Of a stretch of 64,000 nucleotides of DNA, positions 63,647 to 64,000 are shown one piece after another. Source of the stretch: Platynereis dumerilii (taxonomy: Eukaryota; Annelida; Polychaeta; Phyllodocida; Nereididae); the NCBI GenBank assembly GCA_026936325.1, contig JAPTHN010000025.1:3068001-3132000 (forward strand). Direction: 5' to 3'. The notes under the pieces are model-generated. The model did not search any database. It was not told the DNA's origin and saw only the letters and a list, made by a program, of their open reading frames with translations. Position numbers and translations under genes: made by a program. The stretch's first letter is position 1, and each line of letters begins with the position of its first letter.

Positions 63647-63649
63647 CTG

Positions 63650-64000
63650 CGTAAAAAGGCAAATATAAAAATACAATGTATTATGTCAACAAATTCACAA
63701 GAAGCTCTATATGCAGATTTTAGTCATACAGTACAACCCAAAATAAAGTAAGACTACCCCAGCAGGAAGGAAGAATCAGCCACAACTTTACCCTTTCACA
63801 CCTTTTGGCTTCCTCCAAATCACTTCCTACCTTTACCTACTTTAAACTACCTTTTAAAATTGCATTAAATTTACATTAAATCAATACCAATTCAAACTTC
63901 ATCAACCCCATTGTGTTTGATTTCTTTGATATTGTGAAGCTTTGCTTATTGCAACTTCACTAACAGCTGTTTTAACAGAGTTCTTAATATTGGCTAAGGT
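63650..64000. other. Intron upstream of exon 1
   Basis: No exon, repeat or RNA gene recognised up to the window edge. Confidence 0.5.

Noticed and set aside
60756-61955. 399-codon minus-strand open frame
   Set aside because: It is entirely minisatellite, with a monotonous Tyr-Pro-Ile-Arg-Leu-Ser peptide and no domain or splice context.

Overview
The window is eukaryotic genomic DNA from an animal, most likely a marine invertebrate deuterostome. An echinoderm fits best, but a hemichordate or cephalochordate is not excluded. The reasons are the gene family, the many short GT-AG introns, the heavy load of small DNA transposons and the frequent TAGGCCTA-type words. There is no operon, plasmid or CRISPR content.

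One host gene dominates. It lies on the minus strand from 63646 (5' end beyond the window) to its stop codon at 9485-9487. I could place 34 exons joined in phase, totalling 5,904 nt: 1,967 codons plus the stop. They encode, in order: CUB and CUB-like modules, two C-type lectin domains, about five LDL-receptor class A repeats, leucine-rich repeats with N- and C-terminal cysteine caps, a seven-helix GPCR domain ending in [11 protein letters not shown], and a short acidic tail. It is a leucine-rich-repeat GPCR of the GRL101 / relaxin-receptor type with a very large ectodomain. Two further exon-like stretches do not fit simply. One (45102-45320) is out of phase with both neighbours. The other (12953-13129) is a phase-symmetric cassette that would split the TM1 and TM2 exons.

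Region by region. 275-7795 is a foldback-type inverted repeat whose arms are stacked modules. 8.2-9.5 kb holds a MITE and apparent 3' flank. 9.5-18.3 kb holds the closely spaced 7TM, LRR and LDLa exons. 18349-23689 is a young LTR element with gag-like and protease-like parts, inserted in an intron. 24-27 kb holds a SINE, a TA-flanked MITE and three more LDLa-region exons. 27.5-30.0 kb is a nest of MITEs, one of which carries eight consensus CRE (TGACGTCA) palindromes. 30.2-31.4 and 36.3-36.8 kb are elements capped by long perfect hairpins. 33.2-34.9 kb is a second TE nest. 34.9-49.1 kb holds the lectin and CUB exons. 49.2-55.8 kb is a 159-bp satellite array split by a LINE. 56.2-63.4 kb holds a hAT-type element, palindromic repeats, a 13-bp minisatellite, a MITE and a SINE.

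All boundaries were read by eye from splice consensus, phase continuity and repeat alignment. Family names for transposons are structural assignments without database support.
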